Shown here in pieces: positions 34,742 to 46,840 of a stretch of 64,000 nt of DNA. Under the pieces are notes generated by a model that was not told where the DNA came from, did not search any database, and was given only the letters and a program-made list of their open reading frames with translations. Origin of the DNA: Chamaecrista fasciculata (Eukaryota; Streptophyta; Magnoliopsida; Fabales; Fabaceae). The stretch is taken from contig QANZ01037782.1 of the NCBI GenBank assembly GCA_003254925.1, positions 101,699 through 165,698 on the forward strand. The letters are read 5' to 3'. A program made the position numbers and the translations under genes. Each line of letters starts with the position of its first letter. Position 1 is the first letter of the stretch.

Positions 34742-35118
34742 CTAGAAATCATCTCCTTCCTCATCATAATCATCACCAAAACCCTCATCTTCCTCCACCT
34801 TCTCCGCTGCTTTATCTGCAATATGATCCTCCAACGCTTCCACTCCTTCTCCCGATGCGAGTCCACCCAACACCCCCGCTACAGCCCCCACAGCCAATCC
34901 CGTCACCATCCCTCCAAACTTACTCTTTTTCTTCTCTTCATACCCTCCGCCGTACGCCACCGTAGCCGGCGGAGCTTCATTATACCCACCACCTTACGGA
35001 TACCCAGTCGGCGCCGCCGCCACTCCGTAATTATAACCTTGCGGAGCACCATAATTGTAACCGGAGAAATCACGCGACGGCGGCGGAACGACGTAATAGG
35101 AGCCAGGCGCACGATAGC
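34742..35118 (-). pseudogene. Captured C-terminal tail of an SRC2-like C2-domain protein
   Basis: The minus strand encodes a Gly/Tyr/Pro-rich stretch (GSYYVVPPPSRDFSGYNYGA, then QGYNYGVAAAPTGYP), one in-frame TAA, then [20 protein letters not shown] and [20 protein letters not shown] with an acidic end [13 protein letters not shown] and a stop at 34742. A PxYG-rich tail ending in a glycine-rich hydrophobic stretch and acidic residues is the layout of plant SRC2-like proteins. The N-terminal C2 domain is absent. The composition is GC-rich against the AT-rich arms. The parent family is my best reading, not certain; that it is a host gene fragment is firm. Confidence 0.75.
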
Positions 35119-35159
35119 CTAAATCTCAAATAGGCCCTCTTGTGTTTGTTCAAATTACA

Positions 35160-35215
35160 AAGATGATGAAGGTGAAGATGATGATGATGATGATGATGAT
35201 GATGAAGGTGAAGAA

Positions 35216-35286
<71 letters not shown>
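35160..35286. repeat. (GAT)n/(ATG)n microsatellite
   Basis: Over thirty near-perfect GAT units in the right arm of the Pack-MULE. The poly-Met frame across it is an artefact. Confidence 0.95.
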
Positions 35287-35287
<1 letters not shown>

Positions 35288-35843
35288 ATTAGGATTTAGG
35301 GACCAATTTTTTTTTAATTCTGATTTAATAAATTTGAGGACCTAGGGACCAAATTGCAAGAGAGTGGATTTTTTAGGGGTTTAGGGGTTAGGGTTTTAGG
35401 GTTTAGAATTTTAGAGTTCAGGTTTTAGGGTTTTTAATACTTTTAAGGACTAAATTGAAATGTTTGGAAGTGTTTTGGGACACTTTACAATTTTATTTTG
35501 AGAATTTGGGACTAAAATGAATGAAGATGATGAAAAATGTAAATCCAGGGACTGATTTGCTAGTTTACTCAATTTTTATGTTCAAAAATGTAAATCTAGT
35601 TATCATGCCAAGGTGGAAAAAAAAAATAAGAATGTCCAGTCATAATGCCACGTAATCAAGTCAAACAAAAAAAATGACACAAGCAAAAAAAATTGCCACA
35701 TGTGCATTGAGTCAAAATTGAGGGCATAATTGAAACGTTGGTTGCACATTGAGGGCATGTCTGAACAAAATGAAACGTTAAGGGCATAACTGAAAATCAC
35801 TGCAAACGTTAGGGGCATGAAAGGGTGTTTTGCCTATATTTAA

Positions 35844-36722
35844 TTTGTAGTAGCATAGAAAAATTGTATATAATATATAAAATTATTCAGGACTTGTTCA
35901 TTTTTATTTAACATGTTGGAAAAATTGCTTTGAAATATTTTTTTATACCACACTTCTTATTATTTGAGTGACATTTAATTTTTCTTTCAAAAAATAATAA
36001 ATGTTTTATTATAGGTTCATAAGATAATGAGATGGGTAAGATGCAAATTTTTAGTATAAGAATCAAGTAGTATCTTTTAGTTGTCAATCCAAGATAATGT
36101 CTTCTGAGATATAGAAATTATTAAAATTAATTTTTTAATACACAAGATTTAATTTGAATTCAATACATTATCTTTAAATTAAAGAATCTAATCATGCATC
36201 TACCAACTGTTTTTAAATTGGTAATAGATACAAAATGGGCAAAAGTACTTCTTGTGCCTTTAAATTACAAAGTAAGTGTTAGTTGTACCTCTAAATTTAT
36301 TTTGTGATCAATTAGACTTCTAATCTTTCATATTTAAGAAAATTATACCCTATCCCCTAACTCTATTTATGAAACTAGTAAAAAATGTTGATGTGTACAA
36401 CTGGTAAGAAAAATTTGAGAGTACAACACTTACTTCATAATTTAAAAATATCCAATGTACTTACCTACAAAACTTTAAGATTTTATATATAAGATAAAGA
36501 TCCAAGTAGTATCCTAATCAACTTAGATCTTTATTTAAGATTTAATTTATTATATCAAATTTTTAAATCAAAACTCTAATAATTATATATGCTAACAATA
36601 AAAATCATGTTAAATGTGTGTTCTCTATAAATACCTTTTAAATGTGTTCTCCTTAAATACCTTTGAATCTCTTACATAACAACACATATACTTACCGCAA
36701 AAGAAAAACAAAAAAACATATA
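35844..36722. other. Intergenic, no gene seen
   Basis: AT-rich. 'gtgcctttaaattacaaagt' and 'cttacttcataatttaaa' near 36260 and 36430 form a weak inverted pair. Confidence 0.45.
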
Positions 36723-37796
36723 GGGTCCATTTGGTATGGAATAAGATAAGTAAAGTGATTGGGTTTGCAGGGAAAATGTGTGATGTAAAGGGAAAAGTTA
36801 AAGAGGGAATGTAAAGTAGGTAAAGATTTAAAATGTTTGATAATAAAAAATATGAGAGGGAAAGTAAAATAGATATAAAAGGAAAATGACTAAAATGCCA
36901 TTTCCACAATCACCACAAGATTACTTTTTTATTTTCAAAAAGGTCCCTCTTCATTTGCTTCAGGAACTCATGTGAAATAAAAAAAATTAATGACTGGGGC
37001 CAAAATAGAATTCAAACTTTTTTTTTAATGAACCCTAAAAAAATGTAATGGAGCTTCGAAGCTCCATCCCCATAGATGGAGCTTCAAAGCCCATCTTCCA
37101 TTGCGACTGTAATTGAAGAAGGCGTCGGAAAAGAGAGAATAGCGGAGCAAGAAACAAATAACAAGCGATGGAGTAAGTTCAAACTGGTACGAAGTAACAA
37201 AACAGGGAAAACAACAACAAAAACACAAAAAAATGGAGCATGAATCGGACCCCCAACCTTCGATTTCGGCGGCGTATTCAGAAGGAAACAACACTGTTAT
37301 TCGTGTCTCTCTCTCTCTCAAACAAAAACGAAACAAAAATCCCTCTTTTTTTTTTCCAGAAAAATCGAACCCCCATTTTGGTTGCCTGAGGTCACGATTT
37401 ATATGCAACAAAACTGAGCAGAATCTTTCGAAAATGGGACGAAGGTGTGGGATTAAGTTGCTTGTCGGGCATGGCTACGACGATGATCAACGACAGTGGC
37501 CGATGATGAACGATGGTGGCCGATGAAGAACGAATGATGACCGGCGGCCATAGGTTCAGTGAGAGACGAAGAAGAGAGAGGATGAGAGGGTATTTGAGGA
37601 ATTTCACAAATAATTCCTTAGGTAAACCTGGATTGCATAGGTTTAGTGAAGGAAAAAAAATAGGGGTATGTAATGTAATCTCATTTACAATGCAATCCCA
37701 ATTACATAGCTTTAATTGCAATACCAAACACTTGAGTTTATTGGAATTCGGACCCAATTACATTACATGGCTGAATTACATCTTATCAAACGAACC
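36723..37796. mobile_element. Possible Tourist-like element with a gene-like core
   Basis: The ends GGGTCCATTTGGTA and (reverse) GGTTCGTTTGATAAG resemble Tourist termini; no clear 3-bp duplication. The interior (about 37040-37570) is richer in GC with CGG and CGA words and may be captured UTR or promoter sequence. The open frames on both strands (37025-37411, 37233-37526) match nothing I recognise. Confidence 0.35.
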
Positions 37797-38342
37797 GGTA
37801 GTTATTACTTTTTTAAAAGAAAAATAAATACAATATAATTTAATTATAACATATTCAAAAAGTTACTTCCGTACCTAGAGCTTGTTGTCCACATATTCAT
37901 AAATTAATAAGAGATTGAATTATGTTGGGGCGATCTCAACCACATATATAAAGAATGTTTCCTTCATCGTCAGTGTCGTCTCACACTCTTCTTTGGCCGT
38001 TATTCTCATCATGCATTTCTCTCGTCCCCTTTATTGTTTCCTCTTTCATTTGTCTTTGTTGTATTAATTAACTATAAATGCGTCATGGTTTTTATTTTAT
38101 TTTATTTTATTTTTGAAACAAGGGTCATGATTTTTATGAGTTTTAGTTTAACGTGAATATTGATTATGACATAATTAATATAAAGTTATAAATTATAATT
38201 AGTTTATAATAATTGTATGTTCACTTTCCACTAAACTTAACTTATATATTGTTTTATAATATAATATATTTATTAATTTCATAAGTATAAATTTCGAGAC
38301 TCTTATTGATTGGAGTGATAGAAACTTCAATTTTTTTTTTTA
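37797..38342. other. Intergenic, no gene seen
   Basis: AT-rich with a (TTTTA)n patch near 38095-38115. Confidence 0.45.
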
Positions 38343-38524
38343 ACCACGAGTGTAGCTCAGTAGTTTTTCACTTAGTCCCTTAACCAAGTGGTGAGACTTT
38401 GAATCTCACATTTGATTATGGAAAGTATTATGTGGTTAATCGTTTACCCTCAAGTGGAGGACTTGCGACGGAGAGATTAGTCACTATTTCCAACGGTGAA
38501 TACTTCTGGTTTATACAAAAAAAA
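38343..38524 (+). mobile_element. tRNA-derived SINE, family S2 copy 1
   Basis: GAGTGTAGCTCAGTAG (A-box-like) opens it, 'gactttgaatctcac' lies at the B-box position, and 'aagtggaggacttgcgacgg' precedes an A-rich tail. The same body occurs inverted at 49240-49428. Confidence 0.7.
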
Positions 38525-38540
38525 TTCTTTTTTTTTTAGT

Positions 38541-38712
38541 ATAATTATGAGTTTTCTCCACCTTTTCGTATAATAGTTTAGGCGAAGATTAATTCTATTT
38601 TAATTGGATAAAAACAGTTAAAGTTCTCCTAACAATGTCGACTTTAGAGTTTGAAACTAAATTCCTTAACTTGAGAGGCAGCTCGTTTACTACTGTACTA
38701 AACACTGATTGG
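38541..38712 (-). mobile_element. tRNA-derived SINE, family S1 copy 2, tail to tail with S2
   Basis: On the minus strand: 'gtagtaaacgagctgcctctc', a B-box position, then 'tcgacattgttaggagaac' and 'ttaatcttcgcctaa', matching 21786-21955. Its tail faces the tail of the S2 copy across a short A/T run. Confidence 0.7.
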
Positions 38713-39592
38713 TTATTGAGACTTCAATTCTAATAAGATTTTGTTATGAAACTTTTAAGTTCAAACAAAAATTAATTATGATTTGGACAATAAAACAAAT
38801 GAGTGAGGGATACTCATTAAAGAAAATCAAGACACTATGATGAGATTAAGATTATACTATATGTTAATTACTTTCTGGTGTAATTAACTTTATTGTGTTT
38901 TTAATTTAAAAATATAAAACAAAATATGAAGTACAAAAGAAAGGGGCAAAGGGGTCAGCGTCACAGGTGGCAGACCCAATTAAATGGTTGAAAATGATGC
39001 ATTCTTTGGCTTCACTTGTAGATTATGTACTTATTGCTGAATGGACAGTGTATTACTAGGTCCAAATTATAATTATTGATAAAATGGATCCCAGTTCTAT
39101 TTACTTAACTCATAATATATAGAGTAGACGATGAAAATGTCATTATTATTCCATTAAAATAATAATTCAACTTAACGTTCTGAATTGCTAACATACACAT
39201 TGGGTAACAATCTGATGGTAGAGTTTTCTTTTTCTTGGACAAAAATGGTTGAGTTGTTGGTGTGATGGAGTATGTAGATTTTGAGAGTATGGGTAAGCAG
39301 CCCAACAGACTTGAAAATTTGTAAAGAGTTCAGCCCAAATGGTTTTGGAAGGCCAACTTAATTAATTGCATCATCTGAACAAAAAATAAAAAAAATAATT
39401 GCATCACATTTTGAGTTTTGAGTGAATTTCTCATGCAAGATTGAGAATCTTAAAAGGTTTCTGTATATGCTACCAATATATTTGATAATAACATAATATT
39501 TAGATAAAAGTATATTTTTTTTCTTTAAACTTTTTATTAATTTTTTCATTTCATTCATAATGTTTATTTATTTTTAATTTTGTTCTCAATGT
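38713..39592. other. Intergenic with a segment duplicated at 49 kb
   Basis: 39260-39470 ('gtaagcagcccaaca', 'cccaaatggttttg.aaggcc', 'catcacattttgagttttgag', 'atgcaagattgagaatctta') recurs at 49025-49140 and 50515-50580. No gene seen. Confidence 0.55.
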
Positions 39593-39601
39593 TTTGTATT
39601 T

Positions 39602-40121
39602 GGCCAAAGTCTCAAATTGATCTCTTATATATGGGGTAAGTTTTAATTAAATTAGTCTCTTATCTTTCATTTATTATAGATTGGTCCTATACGTTTTTAT
39701 GATTTTTCAAATTGGTCCAAAAATATTTTTGAGATGCAATTTGACCGTATTTACTAGCGATCTTAACTGGGTAGAGAAATAACTTTTCAAGAGTTCGCAC
39801 ATAGCTTCAATTTTATTGCATTCGAACTTCAAACGAGAGAGATATAACCGATTTCATTTGTTTGATTGTGAAACAAGTTACCCACTATTGGGACTCGATT
39901 TGACTTCATTTGTTGATGGTTACAAAACTCGTCTAAAGAAACTCTTAGCTCTGAATTCGTCACATTTGAGTTTAAATAAGATAAATATGAGCATATTAAA
40001 TATTTTTTGGACTAATTTGAAACATCATGGAAATATGTAGGACCAATATGAAACAAATGAAAGATAAGAGACCAATTTGAAACCTACCCCATACATAAGG
40101 GACCAATTTGAAACTTTAGCA
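39602..40121. mobile_element. Mutator-like MITE, family C copy 1
   Basis: GGCCAAAGTCTCAAATTGAT end, mirrored by 'aatttgaaactttagca'. The interior is unique to the family ('ctagcgatcttaactgggtagag', 'gactcgatttgac'). The flanks TTTGTATTT (39593-39601) and TTTATATTT (40122-40130) agree at eight of nine. The second copy is at 52319-52870. Confidence 0.8.
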
Positions 40122-40281
40122 TTTATATTTTGATCAATTTAATTCCTTGTTCTAACTCCATCAAATGACTTAATAACATACTCTATATTTGAATATATTT
40201 TTAGAGGATATATTTACCCGAACTTTGAAGATATATTAGATAATAATATACTCAAACTTTAATTTAAGGACACATTTGAAA

Positions 40282-40559
40282 TCAAAATATATGGTAACTA
40301 ATTGAGATACAAGTCACATAAAAGATTATACAAGATATCCCAAATCTTAACTAATAAGATTATAATCTTTACAAATCTTCCCCTTGACTTGAATTCCTGT
40401 ACAAGTCTCCTAGAAGACTACAAATCTTCCCCTAGACTTGAACTCCCTTCTTCAACACAAACACTTCCTTGTTTTGCTGCTCACGCCTGAGCATCCTGGT
40501 ATCACCTGGTACTGCCCACGTCAACAACCGATCGCCCTGAGGGCGGTCTCCCCAAACTA
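40282..40559 (-). repeat. Exact-looking 278-bp duplicate of the copia 3' LTR/internal junction
   Basis: Matches 41085-41362 with no difference that I can see. It holds the outer 92 bp of the LTR plus the adjoining internal sequence including the polypurine tract. It therefore is not a solo LTR. It is a fossil fragment of the element at 40762-45135, in the same orientation, 202 bp from it. Confidence 0.85.
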
Positions 40560-40761
40560 TTTAATAGAATTAGAGCAATGGATAAAATCAATCAAAATAA
40601 GAAATTTCAGGGACAAAATTCAGCTTAAAAACAAGAAATATATTTTTGCCTCAATTTAATTATGATTTCTTTCACTAGATATGTTGTACCTTGGGACATC
40701 CCATCATAAAATTGAAACAAGATAAGGATTAACATTATCATGTGTTTTGTAGATATATCAC

Positions 40762-41176
40762 TGTTAGGATTCAAAGTATCTCCCAACAACATTCATAGAT
40801 CCAAACAAATATATGAGAATGCGGAATATAGAGAAGAAGAGATGAACACAACCAATTTACCCTGGTTCGGTCAGTGTGACCTACATCCAGCCAAGAATAA
40901 GGAACTTCACTATAAAGAATATGAGAATACAATAACCTGGTGAATGAATCACCTCTCAAGTCTTACCTCCACCATTAGCTACTAGTCTATTTATAGGCAT
41001 CCCAAACCCTAGATCTACAAGGATTACTTAACCTAAGCCCAATAGGTCCAACTACTTAATTCCTTGGCCACTAAGAATTCTATCTCAAAATATATGGTAA
41101 CTAATTGAGATACAAGTCACATAAAAGATTATACAAGATATCCCAAATCTTAACTAATAAGATTATAATCTTTACA
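40762..41176 (-). repeat. 3' LTR of the minus-strand copia fossil
   Basis: Paired with 44722-45135 at about 96% by hand count. Begins TGTAAAG and ends CCTAACA on the minus strand. Confidence 0.88.
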
Positions 41177-42073
41177 AATCTTCCCCTTGACTTGAATTCC
41201 TGTACAAGTCTCCTAGAAGACTACAAATCTTCCCCTAGACTTGAACTCCCTTCTTCAACACAAACACTTCCTTGTTTTGCTGCTCACGCCTGAGCATCCT
41301 GGTATCACCTGGTACTGCCCACGTCAACAACCGATCGCCCTGAGGGCGGTCTCCCCAAACTAGCTCTGTCAAAGGTTTAATCAACCTTCGTCGTACCCTT
41401 TACCATGGCGTCCATAACACTATCCACAGCACTCAAGTATGGAACCCTTGATACTTGCTCCAACTCCCTTGCTGACTTCGGCAGAAGATTCCTTGATAGC
41501 GTGAAATGAGAAGCAATCTTCCTTGCCTCTCCAAAATCCTTCATATCAAAATCCTCACCGATCTGTTCCCATGCCTCTGAGACCTCAGTGTTATGAGAAA
41601 GGTTTCGCACCTGCTCCCCTTCAGTGGTACTGGGCTGAGTGGTCGGAGCGTTATCAATCACTAGCTTCATTTGGTTCCCCACACCAAGATCTAATTTGGC
41701 TATCGCCTTCCCCTCTCGCTTGTCCAACGAAACAGACTCATTAAAAGTTACATCCCTGCTGATCAATATCCCTAGAGACTTAGGATCCATGCACCACAAC
41801 GTGTATCCACTCACTCCATCTATATATTCGCGAAATATGTACCTCATTGCCCTCTGCTCAAACTTGCCATCCTTCACTTGAGCATACGCTAGGTGCCCAA
41901 ACACTCTCCCGTGCTTGTAATCAGCAGACAATCCGGGCCATACCTCGAAAGGAGTTTCATTCCCGATTGCCATGGATGACGATCTATTTACCAAATAACA
42001 AGCAGTATTGATCGCCTTAGCCCAAAAGTCCTTGCTCACACCTGCATGTGAGAGCGTGCTCCATGCTCTATCA

Positions 42074-42222
42074 TAGCACTGTTAAACGGGCCGGCCCGGC
42101 CCGCCCCGCCCCGGCCCGTTACGGGCCACGGGCTAAACGGGCAAATTTTTTAAACCCAAGCCCGCCCATTTAGCGGGCGGGCCGGGCCGGCCCGCGGGCC
42201 TAAGCCCGTTTTGACAGTGCTA
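42074..42222. mobile_element. 149-bp GC-rich hAT MITE inside the copia fossil
   Basis: The ends TAGCACTGTTAAACGGGCC and (reverse) TAGCACTGTCAAAACGGGC are inverted; the 8-bp flanks CTCTATCA (42066-42073, 42223-42230) are identical. The body is dominated by 'ggcccggcc' words and is very GC-rich. It must be younger than the retrotransposon. Confidence 0.93.
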
Positions 42223-44721
42223 CTCTATCACAAAGCATCATGTTCACCCGTTCTGCAACACCAGTCTGCGGTGGCGCTCCTGTGCACGTGCGGTGTATCA
42301 CAATGCCTTCCCTGTTGCAAAATCCATTGAGCTACTTGTTGCAATATTCCAACCCATTATCAGTCCTAAGGCAATGCACTTTCCTTCCTGTCTATTTCTC
42401 TACCTTTGCCTTCCACTTGATAAATGTTAGAAATGCCTCATCCTTAGACTTAAGTATGTACACCCATACCATTCTGGAATCATCAATCAACGTCATGTAA
42501 TATCGGCCACCGCTCTTAGAAGGAACTCCGTTAGGACCCCATAGGTCTGAATAGACATAATCCAACCTATCCCTGGTCTTGTGCACTCCCACCTTGCTGA
42601 ACTTCACTCTCGTCTTCTTTCCAAACACACAGTGTTCACAGAAGTTCAAGGGATCCCCCTTGTACCCATCCAGTAAGTTCCGCTTCCCTAGAAGTGTCAG
42701 TCTCTTGTCACTCATGTGACCGAGCCTCAAATGCCATAACTGACCCCTATTGTGATCTCGCCCTGAGGTGCTCGCCACACTTGCTCCAGAATCATCATCA
42801 CCTGCCTCACTATTCCCTGAGACAACTGCCGTCTCACACTCAATTACGGTCTCTTGAAGATAATATAGCCTGGCGTTTAGCTTCCCCTTCATCAGTGTCA
42901 TCGAGCCCTTTCCAACTCTAAGAGTTCCACCTTCGGCGTGAAACTTGTACCCCTGATCCTCCAATGTTGACAATGAAATAAGATTCCTCCTCATCTGAGA
43001 AACATGCCAACACTCAATACTTCTCACAACCCTGTCGAACATCCTGATTTTGATGTGACTGATCCCCTCTATCGCCAATGGAATACCGTTTCCAAGATAG
43101 ACCGTTCCACTCATATGGTTAAACGAAGAAAACCACCTCCTGTGTGGACACATATGAAAAGTCGCACCCGTATCAAGAAGACAAGAGTCTGATCCATGAT
43201 GGCCAGCCACAGACCACACCTCTCCTACACATTCGACATCACCAGAAGTACTACAAGTATTAACAACAACGTTCGCCGAATTCTCATCATCCGACGAATC
43301 CTCCTTATTTCCCTTCAACCTAGGACAATCCGTCTTAAAGTGACCTCGCTTGCCACACTTGAAACAACTCGCTTTCTTCGCCCTTGATTTCGACCTCAAT
43401 CGCTCATTGGACTTACGTGAGTCCTTCCCCTGCACTCTTCCCCTCGACACCAATCCATCTCCCTCTGTTCGATCGCCTAAAAGGTTCCTCTTCAACTCTT
43501 TTGACTTTAACGCACCGCTAACGTCATCTAGTGAAATTTTATCCCTCCCATACAACATCGAATCCGCAAAAGTCTCATAGGATGATGATAGTGAACATAG
43601 CACAATAAGAGCCTGATCCTCGTCGTCAATCTTAACTTATCGAATTAAATTCGTCCATGTGAGATTTGATTGGTGTACCTTCATTCATCCTTAAATTGTA
43701 CAACCTCTTCTTCAAATATAAGCGGTTGGTCAACGATTTCGCCGAGTACAGATTCTCCAGTTTTCTCCACGCCTGTGCCGCCATTTCCTCCTCGGCAATC
43801 TCCTGTAGAAAACTGTCTGTAACACTCATGAATATCGCACTCAACGCCTTCTTCCCAAGTGTCTTCCTCTGTTTTTCCTTCACCTAATATTGCCTGCCAT
43901 AAGTCATTAAAGAACCAATGTCAACTGCATTCTTATCTTCCAAAGACTATAATTTCCTCCATCAAACTTCTCAACCTCATATTTTGTCATCGAACCCGAT
44001 CTATGAATTATCCAAGAACACTATCGATCAAGAACTCCTCACGAAACACTCCCGTTCGCAAGAATCGACACACATGAACAAAACGAACAACCGCCGACCG
44101 AAAACGCAGTGAGAAACCACCTCAAAACCGCACTGATTTTGCAAGAACGCTGGACACAAACCAATCAGACAACCCCGACGAAACACAACTGTCGAATCCT
44201 TCACAGATAAAACGCCGAATTGCTCAAAATACGCTGGAAACCGCCGCTGGAACAACTCAGTCGCGAACCACCGTCGTACGCCCACTGTCCGTCGAACACG
44301 AACCCAGAAAACGCCGACAAACCTCCGCCACTGAAACGCTGAACCAGATCTGCCACCGTCGATCTCCTCCGAACACCCACGCGTTGCTTAGTTCCGCTGT
44401 CGAGATCTGTCCAGACTCCGCCGCGAACCACCGCCCTCCGTTACAAAACGCCGGCAGCGAGCACGCACAGCCTTCTCCGTCAAACGCGACTTCCACCGTC
44501 GACAATGAAGGCCCCTTGCGGATCGTGTTTTCTTGGTGCTGTGCGAGTTCAAGATTTGGCTTCCTTTGAAACTTTGCTCAAATTCCAAAAGAGCCCCCTT
44601 GTGTATTTGTTCAAACTGCAAATCAGCCCTCTTTCTAATTTATTTGAATAAAAAAGAAACTTGGTTCAAATCGTAGAACAGCCCCTTTTGAAATTCTTTC
44701 AAATCTGGCTCTGATACCACT

Positions 44722-45135
44722 TGTTAGGATTCAGAGTATCTCCCAACAACATTTATAGTTCCAAACAAATATATGAGAATGCGGAATATAGAGAAGAAAA
44801 GATGAACACAAGCAATTTACCCTGGTTCGGTCAGTGTGACCTACATCCAGCCAAGAATAAGGAACTTCACTATAAAGAATATGAGAATACAATAACTTGA
44901 TGAATGAATCACCTCTTAAGTCTTACCTCCACCATTAGCTACTAGTCTATTTATAGGCATCCCAAACCCTAGATCTACAAGGATTAGTTAACCTAAGCCC
45001 AATAGGCTCAAGTACTTAATTCCTTGGCCACTAAGAATTCTATCCCAAAATATATGGTAACTAATTGAGATACAAGCCACATAAAAGATTACACAAGATA
45101 TCCCAAATCTTAACTAATAAGATTATAATCTTTAC
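44722..45135 (-). repeat. 5' LTR of the minus-strand copia fossil
   Basis: The pair of 40762-41176, adjacent to the tRNA-Met-type primer-binding site. No matching 5-bp target duplication could be read outside the two LTRs. Confidence 0.88.
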
Positions 45136-45428
45136 GATCCCGCTCTAAGTAGCATGTGGTTTCAACACATAAAAGTGAAAAAAAACAAACCTTAATTATT
45201 TGTCGAACTTGTATAAATATATAATCTGTAATATGCAAGACGTCATTATGAAGCAAAAGTGATTATTCCCCTTAACTTTACCCATCTGGTTTATGATTCT
45301 TCAGGAGAGATTGAATGACAAGTTCAATTACTGTTTAAGCTCTAATCAATTACATCATTCATACAAAATCTACACGATACTTATACACTTCCTTTACTCT
45401 CCGTATCTCATTCTTAGATTCTTAACAG

Positions 45429-45891
45429 TAGAGCTGTCACGCGGGTTGGCCCACACGGGTTGTGGGTTATACGGTTGGTTTACCCGGACTAGAATATTTG
45501 GTGAGTCAGAATTTTGCCAACCCAGCTTACCAGCTTGGTGAGCCGGGTTCACTTAACCCACTAAAATTTTTATTTTTTTTCTTTAAATTTGAAAGTATAT
45601 TTTATTTTTAGAACATGTTTTTTTTCTTGTGCATACATGATATATTATAATTTAATAATTTATACATATTTACAATTATATATACCATCCGATTTTTGTT
45701 TGGAAGAGGAAAAAATGAGTGGATTAGGTTTTAGGTTTAAAATTTAAGTTAATGAATTAAATTTTTAGTTTTTATTTTTTGAAATTCAATTTAAAAAATC
45801 ATTGATTAGCTGGGATTTCATCAAGCCGACTCATCTTTTTAGTGGGTTAAATGGGTCTAACCCTTGAGTTGGAACCGTTTTGACGGCTCTA
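45429..45891. mobile_element. hAT-type MITE beside the copia fossil
   Basis: The ends TAGAGCTGTCA and (reverse) TAGAGCCGTCAAAACGG; the 8-bp flanks CTTAACAG and CTTAATAG agree at seven. The arms hold 'cgggttggcccac' and its mirror, the centre is AT-rich. The layout is like 42074-42222. Confidence 0.8.
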
Positions 45892-45899
45892 CTTAATAG

Positions 45900-46237
45900 T
45901 TAGCACTATATATGATGCCATGCCCATTATCAAGGCTTCTCTCTTAATTCTATATTACATCGGATGGTTTTATATCTGTAATTAATGTGTATCTATATAT
46001 ATATATATATTCATCATGGACCTATACAACTTTCTCGATGAGCTTTATCAATCAGTCTCACTCTCCAACTCAAAAATTAATTAAGTACTTAAAGTGATCG
46101 TTTCTCATTAAATACTTACATTTAACTTTGATAAGTAAAGACTCCGAATGAAAATTTAAGTGCCCCAACAATAGTGGTTTTTATATCAATTTCATCCTTT
46201 CTTGGTAAACAAGTTCAAGAGGTTGTCAATTGATTAA
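45900..46237. other. Intergenic, no gene seen
   Basis: AT-rich; (TA)n near 46000. Confidence 0.45.
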
Positions 46238-46510
46238 GGGTAAATTATACTTTAGTACCCTGTTTTATAAATCGATTTTACTTTGATACTATGTTCTTTC
46301 AAAAGTGACACTTTGGTACTATATTCTTTGCACCGTTAACATTTTGATACATTGTTCTTCAGAAGTGACATTTTGGTACCATGTTCTTTATACCGTTAAC
46401 AATTTGACACCCTAAAAAATATAGAACAAAGTAATAAATCGTGAAAGAACAGGTACCAAAGTGAAATTGGTCCATGAAACAAGGTATCAAAATGTTAATG
46501 GTACAAACAA
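46238..46510. mobile_element. Mutator-like MITE of the 'gggtaaatta' family, right end lost
   Basis: GGGTAAATTATACTTTAGTA opens it, with 'tgacactttggtac' and mirrored 'ggtaccaaagtgaaa' blocks. The mirror of the left end is missing after about 46505. The close relative is 48018-48328. Confidence 0.55.
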
Positions 46511-46840
46511 CATAGGCATGATGTACATTGCTTCATCATGCATGAGTTCCCCTGCCTTCAAAAACTTTAATAAACAGCTAATAAATAACAAAGAAAAAAC
46601 AGAACTTAGTCGACACACTATGAATTTTAACAATATTATTGACAAATACAATTAGTTCATCATCTAAATAATTAATTCCAGCACTTACTTAATCAAAGAG
46701 CCAAACACCAAAAAACAATAGTCAAGACGAAAGAATAAGACCAAAATAAGACATGATGTATATGTGGTGTATCTAGCTAGGACATAATTAACTAACTTAT
46801 TCAGCACTCCAATATATATATATATTGAATTAGCTATGAA

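Larger units (their letters stand above)
33972..35834. mobile_element. Pack-MULE with long inverted arms and a captured host gene tail
   Basis: Perfect 9-bp duplications TATATTTAA (33963-33971, 35835-35843) fix the ends. The arms (~640-700 bp each) start GGCAAAACACCCTTTCATGC and mirror each other through 'ttttgttcagacatgcc', 'caatttagtcctta', telomere-like 'aaaccctaa' runs (about 34373-34430 and 35360-35430) and GAT/ATC microsatellite (about 34515-34585; expanded at 35160-35286). The unique centre (about 34610-35135) carries gene-derived sequence. The outermost terminal motif is shared with 26977-27554. Confidence 0.93.
40762..45135 (-). mobile_element. Ty1/copia retrotransposon fossil, minus strand
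   Basis: Two LTRs (40762-41176 and 44722-45135, ~415 bp, TG...CA type) bound an internal region. A primer-binding site TGGTATCAGAGCC, complementary to initiator-Met tRNA, lies next to the 5' LTR (about 44706-44719), and a polypurine tract next to the 3' LTR. Readable parts, 5' to 3': gag with a CX2CX4HX4C zinc knuckle (CFKCGKRGHFKTDC), aspartic protease with DTGA, and integrase core and C-terminal part. The polymerase region is incomplete. The element is broken, with several breaks. By hand count the LTRs differ at about 15 positions, which suggests an insertion roughly 1-1.5 million years ago at a rice-type rate. A hAT MITE lies inside it. Confidence 0.92.

Noticed and set aside
35142-35345. 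Poly-methionine frame
   Set aside because: Direct translation of a GAT/ATG microsatellite.
37025-37526. Cys-rich and Ser-rich frames on opposite strands
   Set aside because: No known domain, overlapping each other, inside a probable element.
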